From Fusobacterium necrogenes (GTDB lineage: Bacteria; Fusobacteriota; Fusobacteriia; Fusobacteriales; Fusobacteriaceae), in contig NZ_UGGU01000003.1 in the NCBI RefSeq assembly GCF_900450765.1, forward strand, positions 1,054,001-1,118,000: 64,000 nt of DNA, in the 5' to 3' direction. The notes under the pieces were generated by a model. It was not told the origin of the DNA. It did no database searches and saw nothing but the letters and a program-made list of their open reading frames with translations. Numbering within the stretch: the stretch's first letter is position 1; each line of letters begins with the position of its first letter. The translations under genes and the position numbers were made by a program. Shown here in pieces: positions 9,618-23,800 of the stretch.

Positions 9618-11132
9618 CTATTTTTCTATTTCAGCTTTTATTCCTTTAATAAGATTATACTTCAATTCTATCAAATCAGATGATAAGTCCACCTTATATT
9701 TATGTGGATTTTCTAATCTTTTTCTCTCTTCAGATATTTTTTTTAAACTCTCTAAATAATATCTTTGAGAAGCCATTATATCAAACAATTTTTCATACTC
9801 CGACATAATAATCTCTCCATCTACTACGTATTCCCTAGTAAGTCTTTTTACTGTGTATTCGCCCTCTTTTAGCTCACTTGATTTAAACTCATATTTCTCA
9901 TCTCTTATTGTGAGTGTTTCTCCGTTAATTAGTAACGCTTTATCCTTATCCCCTTTCATAAGAGTTATCAAATCAGCATAAGCAAATCCGTATCTATCAT
10001 AAACTCTATATACCTCTTTAAATCCCGGATTAGATATTTTCACCACATCTTCTGAAAGTTTTATAACTGGCTCATTATCTATTTCTACTATCTTATACAC
10101 TCCTCCAAAGCATGGATTAGATTTGCTCACAGCTATTTCATCTCCAACACCATATAAATCAGCACAAACTCCTTGCTCTCTCAATGAACGAATAAGCTCT
10201 TCATTCAATGAGTTTGTCAAAATTATCTTAGCTTTTTTTAAGCCAGCCTCATCTAACATGGTCCTACATTTTTTTGAAAGATATGCCAAATCTCCAGAGT
10301 CTATTCTAACTCCATACATTCCTTCATAAGAATCATCTATTCCACAGTTTTTAAAAGCTTCTATAGCATTTTTTATACCCATTTTTAAAGTATTATATGT
10401 ATCTATTAAAAGAATTAAACTATTCTTCTCTCTATTTTTTCTATGATTTATAAAAGTTTCAAAAGCCTTTTTCTCAGCTTGACTTCCTACACCAAAGGTT
10501 TGTATGTATGAATGTGCCATGGTTCCGACACTAGGTATTCCATATTTATACTCAGTAACTAAATTAGAATGATTTAAACATCCTCCTATTACTGCTGCCT
10601 TATTACCTGCCACAGCACTATCAAATCCATGAGCTCTTCTACTTCCAAAAGAAGATACAGCTATTGGGTCGGCAGCTCTTGTTACTCTTGAAGCTTTTGT
10701 TGCTATTGCCATTTGCATATTAATTATATTTAAAATTGGTGTTTCTAATATTTTAGCCTGTATAAGTGGGGCTTTTACTGTTAATATTGGTTCGTTTGGA
10801 TATGCTATTTCGCCATCTCTCATCGATAAAATATCTCCAGTAAACTTCATTTTAGATAGATAATCTACTAAATGTTCTTCCTCTAATATCTCAGAAAAAT
10901 ACATTCTTTTTTCCTCTTCCGAGGTACTATTTAATATCTCTATGAGATTTATTACTTCTTGTACTCCAGCTACTACAGCAAAACCACCATCTTCTGTTTT
11001 TCTAAAATATACATCAAATACAGCTATTTTATTTTCCATATGCTCCATTAAAAAAATATCACTCTCTGTATATTGATATCTATCTGAATTTATAACTCTT
11101 GCAAAGTCTGTTAGTACCCTTGATTTTTTCAT
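9618..11132 (-). CDS. pncB: Nicotinate phosphoribosyltransferase
   Basis: PncB makes nicotinate mononucleotide from nicotinate and PRPP in the NAD salvage (Preiss-Handler) pathway. The 504-residue protein has the conserved 'FGSRRAHGFDSAVAGNKAA' block with the phosphorylatable-type histidine region, 'GTMAHSYIQTFG', and the PRPP-site 'VRIDSGDLAYLSKK'. Length matches the Gram-positive-type enzymes rather than the 400-residue E. coli type. It is a single gene on the minus strand, divergent from dtd; the ATG follows a good GGAGAG ribosome-binding site. Confidence 0.96.
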   Translation of the reverse strand: MKKSRVLTDFARVINSDRYQYTESDIFLMEHMENKIAVFDVYFRKTEDGGFAVVAGVQEVINLIEILNSTSEEEKRMYFSEILEEEHLVDYLSKMKFTGDILSMRDGEIAYPNEPILTVKAPLIQAKILETPILNIINMQMAIATKASRVTRAADPIAVSSFGSRRAHGFDSAVAGNKAAVIGGCLNHSNLVTEYKYGIPSVGTMAHSYIQTFGVGSQAEKKAFETFINHRKNREKNSLILLIDTYNTLKMGIKNAIEAFKNCGIDDSYEGMYGVRIDSGDLAYLSKKCRTMLDEAGLKKAKIILTNSLNEELIRSLREQGVCADLYGVGDEIAVSKSNPCFGGVYKIVEIDNEPVIKLSEDVVKISNPGFKEVYRVYDRYGFAYADLITLMKGDKDKALLINGETLTIRDEKYEFKSSELKEGEYTVKRLTREYVVDGEIIMSEYEKLFDIMASQRYYLESLKKISEERKRLENPHKYKVDLSSDLIELKYNLIKGIKAEIEK

Positions 11133-11270
11133 ACCACTCTCTCCTTATATTTTATCATAGTACGTCATATCATTATATCATTATTTTTCTTTTTTTACTA
11201 TAAAACATCTTTTTTTTTCAAAAAAATAATGTTATCATGTAAAGCAGAAATATTTTTTTAGAGGTGAAAT

Positions 11271-11723
11271 ATGAGAGCTGTTATACAAAGAGTTAAATAT
11301 TCTAGTGTGAGTGTAGATGGTAAAATTGTAGGAAAAATAAATCAAGGATTTATGGTTTTGCTCGGTATAACTCATACTGATGGAGATAAGGAAATTAATT
11401 GGTTATCTAAAAAAATCAAAGATCTAAGAGTTTTTGAAGATGAAAATGGAAAAATGAATTTAGGATTAGAAGAAATAGGTGGAGAATTACTTATTATATC
11501 ACAATTTACACTCTATGGAGATTGTATAAAAGGGCGTCGTCCTGGATTTGTTGATGCAGCTAGACCTGAAATAGCTAAACCACTATATGAAAAATTTTTA
11601 GAAAAATGTAAAAGTTATGGGATTAAAACAGAGGCTGGAATTTTTGGTGCTGACATGAAGGTTGAAATTTTAAATGACGGCCCTGTTACTCTTATAATTG
11701 ATACTATTAACATGCCAAAATAG
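11271..11723 (+). CDS. dtd: D-aminoacyl-tRNA deacylase
   Basis: Dtd hydrolyses D-amino acids (and glycine mischarged on tRNA-Ala) from tRNA. The 150-residue protein shows all family landmarks: the N-terminal '[17 protein letters not shown]', the 'SQFTLYGD' motif and the C-terminal '[10 protein letters not shown]', which form the active site across the dimer. The ATG follows a GAGGTG ribosome-binding site at the proper distance. It stands alone, converging on the giant exoprotein gene with a shared hairpin between them. Confidence 0.97.
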   Translation: MRAVIQRVKYSSVSVDGKIVGKINQGFMVLLGITHTDGDKEINWLSKKIKDLRVFEDENGKMNLGLEEIGGELLIISQFTLYGDCIKGRRPGFVDAARPEIAKPLYEKFLEKCKSYGIKTEAGIFGADMKVEILNDGPVTLIIDTINMPK

Positions 11724-11755
11724 TAAAAAGAATACAATTACTTTAAGTATAAAAA

Positions 11756-11793
11756 GAGGAGAGAATTACAATTTTATTTGTAATACTCTCCTC
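11756..11793 (-). terminator. Terminator of the giant exoprotein gene (possibly bidirectional)
   Basis: GAGGAGAG at 11756-11763 pairs with CTCTCCTC at 11786-11793, extended by TTACAA/TTGTAA inside. On the minus strand it is followed by TTTTT, 29 bases past the stop of the exoprotein gene. On the plus strand the tail is only TAATTAATTTT, so it would serve dtd weakly. Confidence 0.85.
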
Positions 11794-11821
11794 TAATTAA
11801 TTTTAAAAAGTTAAAACCTTT

Positions 11822-14800
11822 TTATTTTTTAGAGATTTTATTTTTTAATCCCTCTGAGATATCAATTAACTGTCCTTCTAACATATATTTTACATTTGGA
11901 TTACCAGAATGTTTTTCTAAGATATATCTTAACATAACAGCTTCACTAGAGTCATACATATCCGAGTCCTCATCATAAATTTTCTCTGCTACTTTTTCTA
12001 AATCTATATCTTGATCTGTAGTAAAGAATGAACTCATATCTATATAAGCTTGTGCTCCTCCATCTAGTGTTTTGTTTAAAGTTACTATCATTTTAGCATC
12101 AAAGAATTCTTTCATTCCCTCTTTATATTTCTCTTTAGAAATCTGATTATCAGGATTAACTTGTAATTCTTTCATACCTTGGTACATCTTTTGTAATCCT
12201 TGTGCTCCTAATTGAGTCCCTAATAACTCTTTTAATAAATCCATATTACTAGAACTTGAAACTCTATTCTCATCAGTATCTTGAGCATGGAAAATATCAA
12301 TTGAACTACCATAAACTTTATAGTTAGAATAATCTTCTAAATCCTCTTCTGTCAAAGTTCTTTCCATAAATTTTTGTGCAAGTTCTTCAAGCCTTTTAAC
12401 TCCATCATCTCCATTGAAAACAGCTAAGTAACTATTAGCAGATTTATTAGCTCCAGAATTACCTCCTTGTGCTAAGGATGCTGAAAGATAATTACTACTT
12501 TCTCCAAATATTAATGGAATTTCACCAAGCTTTAAATTTTCAGTTTTTGTTTCAATATTTATATTACTTTGACTAGGATTTCCCTCTTCAGGTCTTTTAG
12601 GCTTACCTAAAGCAAGCCCATAAAGTTTTCCTTCTGCTCCTATATCTTCTTTATCTCCTTTTACAAATTTCTGTTCATTAGAGTTCTGATTTTTTTGATT
12701 AGCATTATTAGTTCCAGAGATGATATTTTGAACTAGAGAATTAATAACATCTTTAGCTTTCATTACATCAAAAGCTTCTGCTTCAGTCGGCTGAGCCTTA
12801 TACATTTCCCATCCAAACATATCACTTTCACTATCTGGAGTAATATAACCTTTCATATTAATTTTATATTTCTCTCCTAAGCCTTCTGGAATTTTATTAG
12901 TTCCCTTAGCATTAGCAATAATTTTCTGTTCATGATGTTGTGATTCATGAAGTAAATAATCTAAAGCTACTCCAAAACTATCTGCTCTATCTCTATAAAA
13001 TTCTACATTTTCTGTTTTAGGATTATATGAAGCAATCTCTGCACTATCATCTGAACTTGTTGTAAAAACAATATCTGAAGGTCTATATTCTACATCTAAA
13101 GCTTTTTCAAAAACTTCCTTTCTTCCTTCTTGGATAGCTGAGTATATATTTTGAATCATCTCATCAGAAGTTCCAGCTATATTCATATCATAAATACTAT
13201 TAATTACAGCTTCCGGTTGACGTTCATAAGCTAATTTTAAGAAATCTACATCAACTTTTCCACCTTGAAGAATAAAATCCTGTAGTTTTTTATTCTTCCC
13301 TAAATCATTTATGAGTTCTTTATTCATATTATTTCTAGTATCTTTAAAGTTATTATCTAACTTTGAATATAGAGAAGATAAATTTTTCTTAGCCTCACGA
13401 TCTAATTCTACTTCAGATGAATTAGTGATTACAGCATTTCCATCATCTTTTTTGATACTCTCCTTATTTCCTTTATCTAAGAAAGTATTCGCCAAAAATT
13501 CTTGAACATGCTCAGAAGGTATGTTATTTTTATCTTTTGCTACTAATCCTAGTTGTTTTTTCACACCTTCTGGCGTTCTTAAAAACAGTGTACGATCTCC
13601 TTCGTCAACTCTTACAAACTCTTCTTCTTGTTCCTTCAATTTCCATTTTTCAAGCTCTGCTACAAAAGCATCATCTAGTAACTCTTTTAATTCCTCTTTA
13701 GAGGGTAAACTATTTTTTTCTTTTAAGACATCTTCCAAGTAGCTCCTGGCACCATCACTTATCTCCTTAGAATTCTCTTTAAAAGCAATATCTATTTCTT
13801 CTTTCATATTAGGATACATATTTTTTAATACATCCTTATACTCAGTAAGTGCATTTTTTAGCTCTTTATTGATTAATTTATCAACTTCAGATTTTTCTCC
13901 TAATATATTTCTAGCTATCTCTTTTAAAACTTCTTTAGCATTCATTACTTCAAAAGCTTCTCTCTCTATAGTCTGCTCATAGTAGTGTCTAATAGCATCT
14001 TGAGTATCATTATATGGAGTAATATATCCTGCTAACTGTGTCGCATAGTAATCTCTTACACTCTCAGGAACCTTATCTTTATTATTAGATATCAGAGTTT
14101 GCTCATGGTGTAAAGTTTCATGCATTATAGCATCAAGTAGAACCCCTAAAGTTGTTATTTTGTCAATAGATATCTCTATTGAACCATCATTAGAATTATG
14201 AGCAGCTAATGCATCTTGTCCTTTAGCTTTTACATCAGATGAAATCTTTATTTCACTTTCAGTATATGGAATACCAGTAGTAGATTCAAATATCTCTCTT
14301 CTTCCTTCTTCAACACTTCTTACTATAGATTCAACATCTTCTTTACCTATACCTTTTATATTGATATTATAAAGACTCTCTACCAACCCTTCAGGATTTT
14401 TCTCATAAATTTTCTTCATAGCATCCATTTTTTTCTCTAAAGCTTGACCTACTATATTATTTAAATGCTCATTTTTCCCTAAAACTGAAACTAATTGTGA
14501 ATCCATTTCCTTCCTTGTAGCTTCAAAATCATTAGGTATTCTATCATACAAGCTCTTTAAATTTTTTGTTCCTTGCTCTCCAAATATATGAACATCAGTA
14601 GTATCTACTACTACTTCTCCAGATTTAGTCTTTTTGAAAGCCTCCTTAGGTCCCTTATGAGTAAATAGATTCGATAAGTAATCTTGTAAATGGTCAGCTG
14701 GAATATTTTTATTTTTAGCTAATATATCTAGCTGCTTGTTTATTCCCTTTGGAGTTCTTTCATATATAACTCCATTTTCGGTTGTTTTTCTTACAAATTC

Positions 14801-17800
14801 TCCTCTAATATCCTGTTCTTTACCAGTTACCCTTTTTAGCTCGTCATTAAAAGCTTTATCTAAACTTTGTTCTATCTCTTGATGTGATATAATTCCAGTA
14901 AAGTCAGTGCTTAAAGATTTTTTTAGATATCTTTTGGCATAATCATTCATTTCCTTTTCATGTTCTTTGAAGACTTTATTAACAGTTTCTGAATCAAGCC
15001 CTAACTCTTTAACAAGTCTATCTTTGTATTCTTCTAATTTTTTATTCAAAGATCTATCTACAAGTTTATCTATATCTTCATACGAATCTACATAGAGTTT
15101 TTCATCAATTGAACTCTCTCCACCAGCTGCTTCAGCTAATTTATTTTGCTCAGAAGTTAGATCCTTTTTAGCTATTAGAATAGCTGTATAGTTATCATTG
15201 ATCTCTTTTTGTAAATCCTTTATTTGTTGATTATATTTTCCATCTTGGTTTTTTTCAAGGAAAACTTTTTTAAGAGATTCAAGATTTTCTATATCACCTC
15301 TAACTTTTCCTATTCCAGCTTGTATTGCACCTTCACCAAAAGAGTTTTTCAAATCTTCTCTTAATTTTCCAGATCCTTTAGTAGCATCAGATACTAATTT
15401 ATCAGGATTTAATTTTAGATTTAACTTATCTTTTGTACTTAATGCTTTCTTTGGAATAAGAGTTGGATCAACAAATCCATCCTTAAATACTGCGAGAACT
15501 TCTTTTTGTATTTGGAAAGCTTCAGCTTCAACAGGTTGATCTTTATAAGCATTTACATCTACATTAGGTTCAATATATCCATCTTTACTTGTATTTATAC
15601 CATATAGATAAGGTAGAGGTCCACTTTCATTGCTATCTTTTCTTATATTATTTTGATCATTGTGCTTTAACTCATGTACTGCTGTACCAAGATAGTCAAC
15701 CATATTAGCTCCATCTCTTAAATAAAGTGTCAGTACATTCCCTTGTAATTTTCCATTAATGTCCCCTGTACTCTTCTCTATTCTTACTTGTACACTGCTA
15801 TATTCTCTTCCAGTTGAATTTTCATAAATCTCTTTCTTTAAACTAGCAACTGTTTTAGCTAACTTCTCTAGATTCTCTTTAGTAACTTCATTGTTAGTAA
15901 GTAAGTCATTAATTTCTGAATTAGATTTAAGCTTATCTACAAGTTCCTTGTCTAGTTGAGAATTTAGTGTCTTATCACTTTTATCATATATGCTTGCATA
16001 TATATCTCCTAGATTTTTAGCTGCTTCAGAATCTAAATCTAATTTAGGATTTTTTACAATACTCTCTCCATCTTTGTTGTTTCTATTAATCTCTTTTTGA
16101 TCAGAGTTCAAAACAACTCTTCCTAAGTAATCAGTTAAGTGTTCAGGTGGTAATTTTTTAGACATCTCTGCTACTTTTTTTAGATTATCCTTAACATCCT
16201 TAGAAGATCTAGTAATAACATCTCTGTTATTTCTATCTTTTTCTCTCACTTCTGGAGTTTCATTTGCCTTCTTTTTACTTTTTTTAGTTCCATCATTATC
16301 TTCTTTCAAAGCTACTTGACTTCCCTTTTTTTTTTCAAGAGCTGCCTCAATTTTTTTCAAAGCCTCTAAAGATGCTTTATCATGTTCTACTTCTCCTTTA
16401 GAAACAAATATCTGCTCTCCATTACCAATGTTTTCTTTAACCTTAGTAGCTAAAGCTTGCTCATTAGTTCCATTATAAAAATCTTTTAAATATGATTCTA
16501 AATGTTCAGCTGGAAGCTTATCAGCATTGTCAGCTACAATTTTCAAACTATCTAAGATATCTTTGTTACTTCTAGTAAGAACAGTTACACCATTTCCGAT
16601 ATCAATTCTATGCTCTAATGGCCCACTTTGTGATTGAGCAATTCTATCATCAATACGCTCTATCTTTTCCAACATATCTTCTAGTTTTTCTTTTTCTTTA
16701 GAAGTAAGCATTATATCTTGATTGTTTCCAAGAATATTTCCAATCTCTTCTCTAAGAGCAGCATACTCTTCTTTGAAAGCTTCACTTTTCTCCTTGTCTA
16801 TATCTGGTGAGAAAATAATATCTTCTTGTTGTTTTAACATATCATCTATCTTTTGAGTATAATAATTCAAGTCTTTTTCTTGACTTACATTTGAACCTTC
16901 TGAACTAATTGATGATGAGTCATCAAAATATTGACTGATACTAATATCATCAAAGTCTTTATCTGGAACTACATATATTTCACCTTTTAATGTATTTACT
17001 GCAGTATCTAAAAGATGTTTTACTATCTCTTCACCTTTCATTGCATCAAAAGCTTCTGATTCAACAGGTTGATTTTTATAACCATCTGGATCTGCAGGTA
17101 TTATATATCCACCATCAGAATTCATAGCATATAAATCTCTTACACTATCTTCAACTCTGTCAGAATTTCCTTCTTTTATCAAGCTTTGCTCATTATGAGT
17201 TCCTTCGTGAAGAAGTATATTTATCACATCTTTTATTCCATTTTGCTGACGTAAATCTATTTTCATTTCTCCATTTGAAAAAATTCCAGTTGTACCAGGT
17301 AAATTATTTCCGAAAACAAGGTTAGGGGCTTTGTATTTTTCTCCCGTAAACTTCTCAAAAATTTCTCCTCTAGTTTCATCAATAATTTTTGCAACGTCCT
17401 TTACAAAATCTTGATCTATTTGAAGTCCTTCCATATATTTTCCAGCCAAAACATCATCTAATGCTTCTTGAGGGCTAATTTCATATATATCTAGTAATTC
17501 TTGAGCTTTTTCAGGATCTGCAAAAACTTCACCTAAGATTAGACTAGCAAGCTTATCATTATTTGCTAACTGATCAGCAACCTCTCTATTCATCTCTTTT
17601 CTTGTTCCTTCAAAATCATTACCTATTCTATCATAAAGAGTCTTAAGTCTTTCTTGATCTTGCTCTCCTGAGTTTGTAATTCTCTCAGTTACAATATTTT
17701 TCTTTCCTTCTTCAGGTCCAGCTATACCTTTATTTAAGAAAGTTCTCTTAGCAAAGTCTTGAAGATGTTCTTTTGGTATATTTGGATTATCAAGAGCTAA

Positions 17801-20800
17801 GTCAAGTTGTCTTTTTGCTTCCTGCTCACTCTTTACATAAGTATCTCCAACTTTTTTATATCCTTCTCTATCAGCTTTTGGTTTTGATGCAAATGGATTT
17901 TTTATAGCATTCTTATTTGAATTCTTATCATTCTTTTTACTAGAACCATCAGTTTTCTTTGAGAAAAGATTCTTGAATGGATTCTTACTTTTCTTATCTT
18001 CACTTTTCTCTACTTTTTCTGATTTTGCTTCCTCTTTATCCGTACTTATTTTATCTTGAATACTTAATAAGTCTTCTAAAGATTTACTATTTTTATCTTT
18101 CCATAGACCAGAATTTGTACTGAAGTTACTATCTGTTGAAGTTGTAGATTCTGTTCTTGCTAACGTATTTTCATTAGAAGTTTTATTAGCTCCTTCTCCA
18201 CCATTAGTTAGCTTGTTCTCTGATTTATCTGTATCTTTTATAGTCAATACATCCTTTTTCTTTTCTGTCCCTAACTCTTTTGAATAGATATCTCTTATCT
18301 TATTTATTTCATCTTCTGTTTTAACTTTCTCTTGTAAAAGAGTATTCATTTCTCCACTTACTTTTGCAAGTTCTTTCTCTATTTTATCTAAATCTTTATT
18401 ATTTTTAGCAGATAAATTTTTACTAGCTAACTCTGCTTGTTTCTTAAATAAATTTTCTAGTTTCTCTTCATTTTTCTTTATAGAAGAATTAATAGAATCT
18501 AAGTGATCATATCTAGTTGAGAATAGTGGATGTTGTCTTTCTACAGAGATATCAATATCACCATTTCCTGTATTTTTTCCTAAAACACTATCTATCTTTA
18601 ACTTTGATGGCTTTGCTGGTATAGGTGGTTTAACAACTATGTTTCCTTCTATCACTTTTCCTGAAACATTATCATTTTTTAAATTTGACGGTTTTGGTGG
18701 CACAGGTGGTTTTATAATTACATCTCCAACTGTATTTTTTCCTAAAACACTATCTATCTTTGATTTTGATGGCTTTGGTGGTACAACAGGCTTTACTTTA
18801 TTTCCTTTTTTCTCTAGCCCGTTTAAAATTTCTTTAATATTTTCCATCTCATCTTGAATCTTATCTAACTTGATATTATCACTTGGATTTAGATTAGCTT
18901 TTTTCATCAAACTTACTTGCTGTGATTGTAAATGAGCTAAATCTGAAGCTAAATTTTTATATCTAAGTTGATCTTTTTCACTTAATCCTTTTAACATTGA
19001 ATCATCAGACTGACCAATTTCTGCAAGGGCATTATCCAATTTTTGATTTAATTCTCTAAGAGCAGCTTCGGTAGCTTCATCTCCACCAGTAATCTCAACT
19101 ATCTTTTGAACTCTTTCAATATCTTTTCTAACACTATCAATATATTCCTCATTACTCATATCATCAATACTTTTTTGATTAGGATTTTTAGTGTTTAAAT
19201 TTTCATATTTTTCTGGAATAATTTCAGGTTCATTGGCTGTGTCCTTTAAAGTTACACTTCCTCCATCATCATTTGGAAAATCAAAAGCATTATCCCCACT
19301 TAAAACATTATATTTATCAGTGGATTTTATTTTTTTCATTGTTTCATCATAAGATGGTGGGTTTTTATATTTTGGTGGATTCTTAGTAAGAGTTTCATCT
19401 ATCTTCTTAATTATGTCTTGAGCTTGCTTTTCAACTGAACCTAAAAGTTTTTTATCATTTTCACCTAACTGTCCTTTTGAAGTTATTTGAGATTGAACTT
19501 TTTGTAATACATCCAATTGTTTTCCAAGAGAATCTAGAGTTTTTTCAGCATTCCCTTGAGGCTCCGCTCCTAAAGGAATATATTTTTCAGGCTTAATTTC
19601 TGGTTCATTAGCTATATCTTTTATACTAACTCTTTCACCACTATCCTTAGGAAAGTCAAAAGCATTATCCTTATCTAATACTTCATATTTATTTGATAAA
19701 TTTACATCACCTTTTCCTGTTCCAGCTCCTTTATTCAAACTCTTTATTGCTTCCTCATAAGAAGGTGGGTTCTTATATTTTGGTGGTTGTGGTCTTGGTG
19801 GTAAATCTGGTCTTGGATCAAAATCATCTCTACCTGTAATATGTTTTAAAGTAGCCTCTCTATAATCTTTATTAGCTTCATGTATAAAGAATTGTATTGC
19901 TTCTAACTCTTCATTAAGTTTTCCACTATTTATATTTTTATCCAAGATACTCTTTTCAATATCTCTCATATGATCAATAGCTTTGTCCATAGCATCTAAA
20001 GCTTTTTCTCTCTCTTCAGAAGTTTTAGCATTATCAAACTTATCTTTTGCTTTATCAAAACTTTTATCTGCATCTTTTATTACTTTTTTAGGATTAATCC
20101 CTAATAAAACTTTATCTTTTATGCTTAGTCCAGATTCAGCCTCTACTTTATTTGGCTCTTTTGTTTTTTCATAAGTTGTTTCATTATCACTATCAATCGT
20201 TTCATAGATATGTTCATCTAAAGATTCATATATAGGATTATCTTGCCATCCTTCATCAACATTAGAATTTTTTTCTCCTATAGTTTCGTAGATTGTTTTA
20301 ACATTTCCAACATCCTCACCTATAGTTTCATAAATTGTCTTAACACCTTCAGTATCTCCACCTATAGTTTCATAAATATGTTTATCTGAAGTTTTATCTT
20401 CTCTATTTACTGTACTTAAAGACTCTTTATAACTATCTGAAAGTTTATCACTCGCATTTTCTTTATCAAATGTTTTTACTTCAACTTCACCATTAAAAGT
20501 AACTTTCTTGTTAGAAGCTTGTTCTGAATTTACAGAATCTTTCGATAAAATGCCTTTTAAATTAACATCTTGAGAATTCTTTGATATATTTCCAGAACTA
20601 TTCTTATTTAAGGCTTTAATAGCTTCCTCATAAGAAGGTGGGTTCTTATATTTTGGTGGTTGTGGTGGTCTTGATGGTGGTTCTGGTGTTGGATCGGTGT
20701 CGTCATCACCATTCTCACCTTTCAACTGATTTATTTCTTTTTCTAACTGTTTAAGATCTTCTCTATCCTCTGGAGTTAAGTTTCCTTTACTCAAAATTAT

Positions 20801-23800
20801 GTCTTTAATATCATTTAAATCCTTTAATTGTTCTTCTATACTCTTTTCTTCTCCTGAATTTCTATCAGTATAAGCAGGACCTGCGTTTACATCTACCTCT
20901 GCATAAATATGTTCTTCTTGATCATTTTCATTTTCAATAGAATCCTTAACTTGTGAATAGTCATCATTTATTTTTATCTTGTTATTCTCTACTTCTCCTA
21001 AGTCTTTCTTGAAAACAGCTCCAGGAATTTGTTCATAAACAATATCATCCTCAGTTATATCAGTTCTTCTAATCTCATCAATTTTATCTACTATCTTTTG
21101 TTGTTCACCTGTTAAAGAATTAATTTTATCTAGAGTCTTTTTAAGATCTTTCTCTAACTTATTTAATTCTTTTTTATCTTTGCTAGTTAACTTTTTATTA
21201 GTTAACTCAGCTTGCTTCTCAAGTAATTCTGTTAACTTCTCTCTTTCTTTTTGTAATTTTTGCTCTGTTTTTTCTAACTTAGCATATTGATCTCTATATT
21301 TATCGTTATGTATTTCTCTAACTACATTTTTAATCGAAAGAGCATTATCATTTTTAGAATTCTTACTTACAATAGGTTGATTTGTTGATGCCTTTTTATC
21401 ACTTCCTAAATGAGGTGGTTCAGCTCCTAATGGAATATAATGTTCTGCCACAATTTTCTCTTCATTTGCTGTATCTTTAAGAGTTACATCTCCTGAAGCA
21501 TTATCTTCTCTTTGTGGTAAATCAAATGCATTATCCCCTGAAAGTGCTCCATACTTATCTCCTTGAGAAATTCCAGAATTTTTTCCTGAAATAGAGTTTA
21601 ATTTATCTAAAACATCTTTTAGCTCTTGTTCTATTTTATTTAATTCTGCTACAGCTTCAGCTGAAAGAGGTTGTTTATTTGTTAACTCTTCTTGCCTCTT
21701 AGTTAAGTTTCCTAACTCTTTACTAAGATCCTTATAGACTTTCTTATCATTTTCAGATAAACCTTCTAATACTTTATCTTGAACATCTGCAAGCTCTTTT
21801 TCTGCTTTTTCTAATTTGTGTTTCAAATCATCTAAAACTGTTCCTGTTCCAAGGTCTCCTCCAGTAATCGCTTCAATTTTTTGAACTCTCTCGATATCTT
21901 TATGTAAACTCTCTATTTGCTTTTCAAGTTTTACAATATTTTCAGAGTTATTATTATTTTTCATATTTTTTTCTTGATAAGCAGGTGGTGCTTTATACGG
22001 TGGCACTTGCTTCTCTATTTTTTGATTTCCTGGGTAAGGTGGTGGTGCTTTATATGGTGGTGGATCTTTTGGTCTTGTTCCATCATTTGATGGTGGCTCA
22101 GCTCCTAATGGTGTATAATGTTCAGCAACAATTACACTCTCTCCAGCTGTATCTTTTAATACTACATCTCCTGCTCCATTATCTTCTCTTTTTGGAAAAT
22201 CAAATGCATTATCATCATTTAAAACTTTATATTTATCATTATTCTTTAAATTTAAATCACCATTTTCTATTCCATTTCCTTTATTTAAGCTTTTTATAGC
22301 CTCTTCATAAGAAGGTGGATTCTTATATGGTGGTGGCTCTACTGGTTTTGCTGATGGTTGTGGTGTTAAATCCACTCCAATATTTTTTAAAACAGCCTCT
22401 CTATAATCTTTATTAGCTTCATGTATAGAATCTTGCAATCTATCTAATTCTTTAGAAGGTTTTCCTTTATTTTTATCTAAAATATGACTTTCTAAATCTC
22501 TCATATGATCAATTGCTTTATTCATAGCATCTAAAGCTTTTTCTTTAGCCTCATTAGTTTTTGCCTTATCGAATTTATCTTTTGCACTACTAAACTTTTT
22601 ACTTGCATCATTTACAGCTTTTCCAGGAGCAACACCTACTAACACTTTATCTTTTAGACTTAATTTAGATTCAGTTGAGGCTTTTTTTACATCCTTTACA
22701 TCTTCTACCTCTTCATAAATCGTTCCAGCATCACTTACATCATCACCATCTACAGTTTTAGTCAGATAATTATCTAAAGATTCATATATAGGATTATCCT
22801 TCCATCCTTCTTCAGCATTAGAAGTTTTCTCTCCTATCTCTTCATAAATAGCTTCTTCATCTTTAGCTCCCTTATCTTTTAATTCCTCTATCTCTTTTTC
22901 AAGTTGCTTTAGATCTTCTTTATCCTCTGAAGTCAATTCTCCTTTATTCAAGATTACATCTCTAATATCACTTAAGTCTTTTAATTGCTCATCTACACTT
23001 TTTTCTTCATTTATATTTTTATCAGTATCAGCAAATCCTGCATCCTTATCTATTTCAGCGTAGATATGTTCATCTTGATCACTTCCATTTGGAATCAAAT
23101 CTTTAACTTGTGAGTAATCATCATTGACTTTTATCTTATTACTCTCTGTTTCTCCTAAATCTTTTTTGAATACAGCTCCAGGAATTTCCTCATAAACAAT
23201 ATCATCCTCAGTTATATCAGTTCTTCTAATCTCATCAATTTTATCAAGTGTCTTTTGTTGTTCCTTTGTTAGAGAGCTAATTTTATCTAGAGTTTTTCTA
23301 AGCTCTTTTTCTATCTTTTCGAGTTCTTTCTTATCTTTATCAGTTAACTTCTTATCAGTTAATTCCTTTTGTTTTTCAAGTAATTCTGCTAATTTTTCTC
23401 TTTCTTTTTGTAAACTTTGTTCTATTTTTTCTAACTTAGCATATTGATCTCTATATTTATCATTATGTATCTCAGAAGTTACTTGTTTAATTGTTAAAGA
23501 ATTATCATCTTTTTTACCTACAGATGATGGTGGCTCAGCTCCTAATGGTGTATAATACTCTGCTACAATTTTTTCCTCATTTGCTGTATCCTCTAGAGTT
23601 ACATCTCCTGAATCAGTATCTTCTCTTTGTGGGAAGTCAAACGCATTATCATCATCTAAGTCAGCATATTTATCAATCAAAGTCTTACTCTCTTCAGGGA
23701 AATGTTTTTCTAAGAAATCTTTAATTTCATCACTTAGACTGCTCTCAGATCCAGAGTCATCTCCACTTTCACTGCTACTATCTTTGATTAACTTTTCACT

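Noticed and set aside
11822-13000. A CdiA-type toxic C-terminus on the exoprotein
   Set aside because: No VENN or similar pretoxin junction and no small immunity gene downstream; the next gene is the oppositely oriented dtd.
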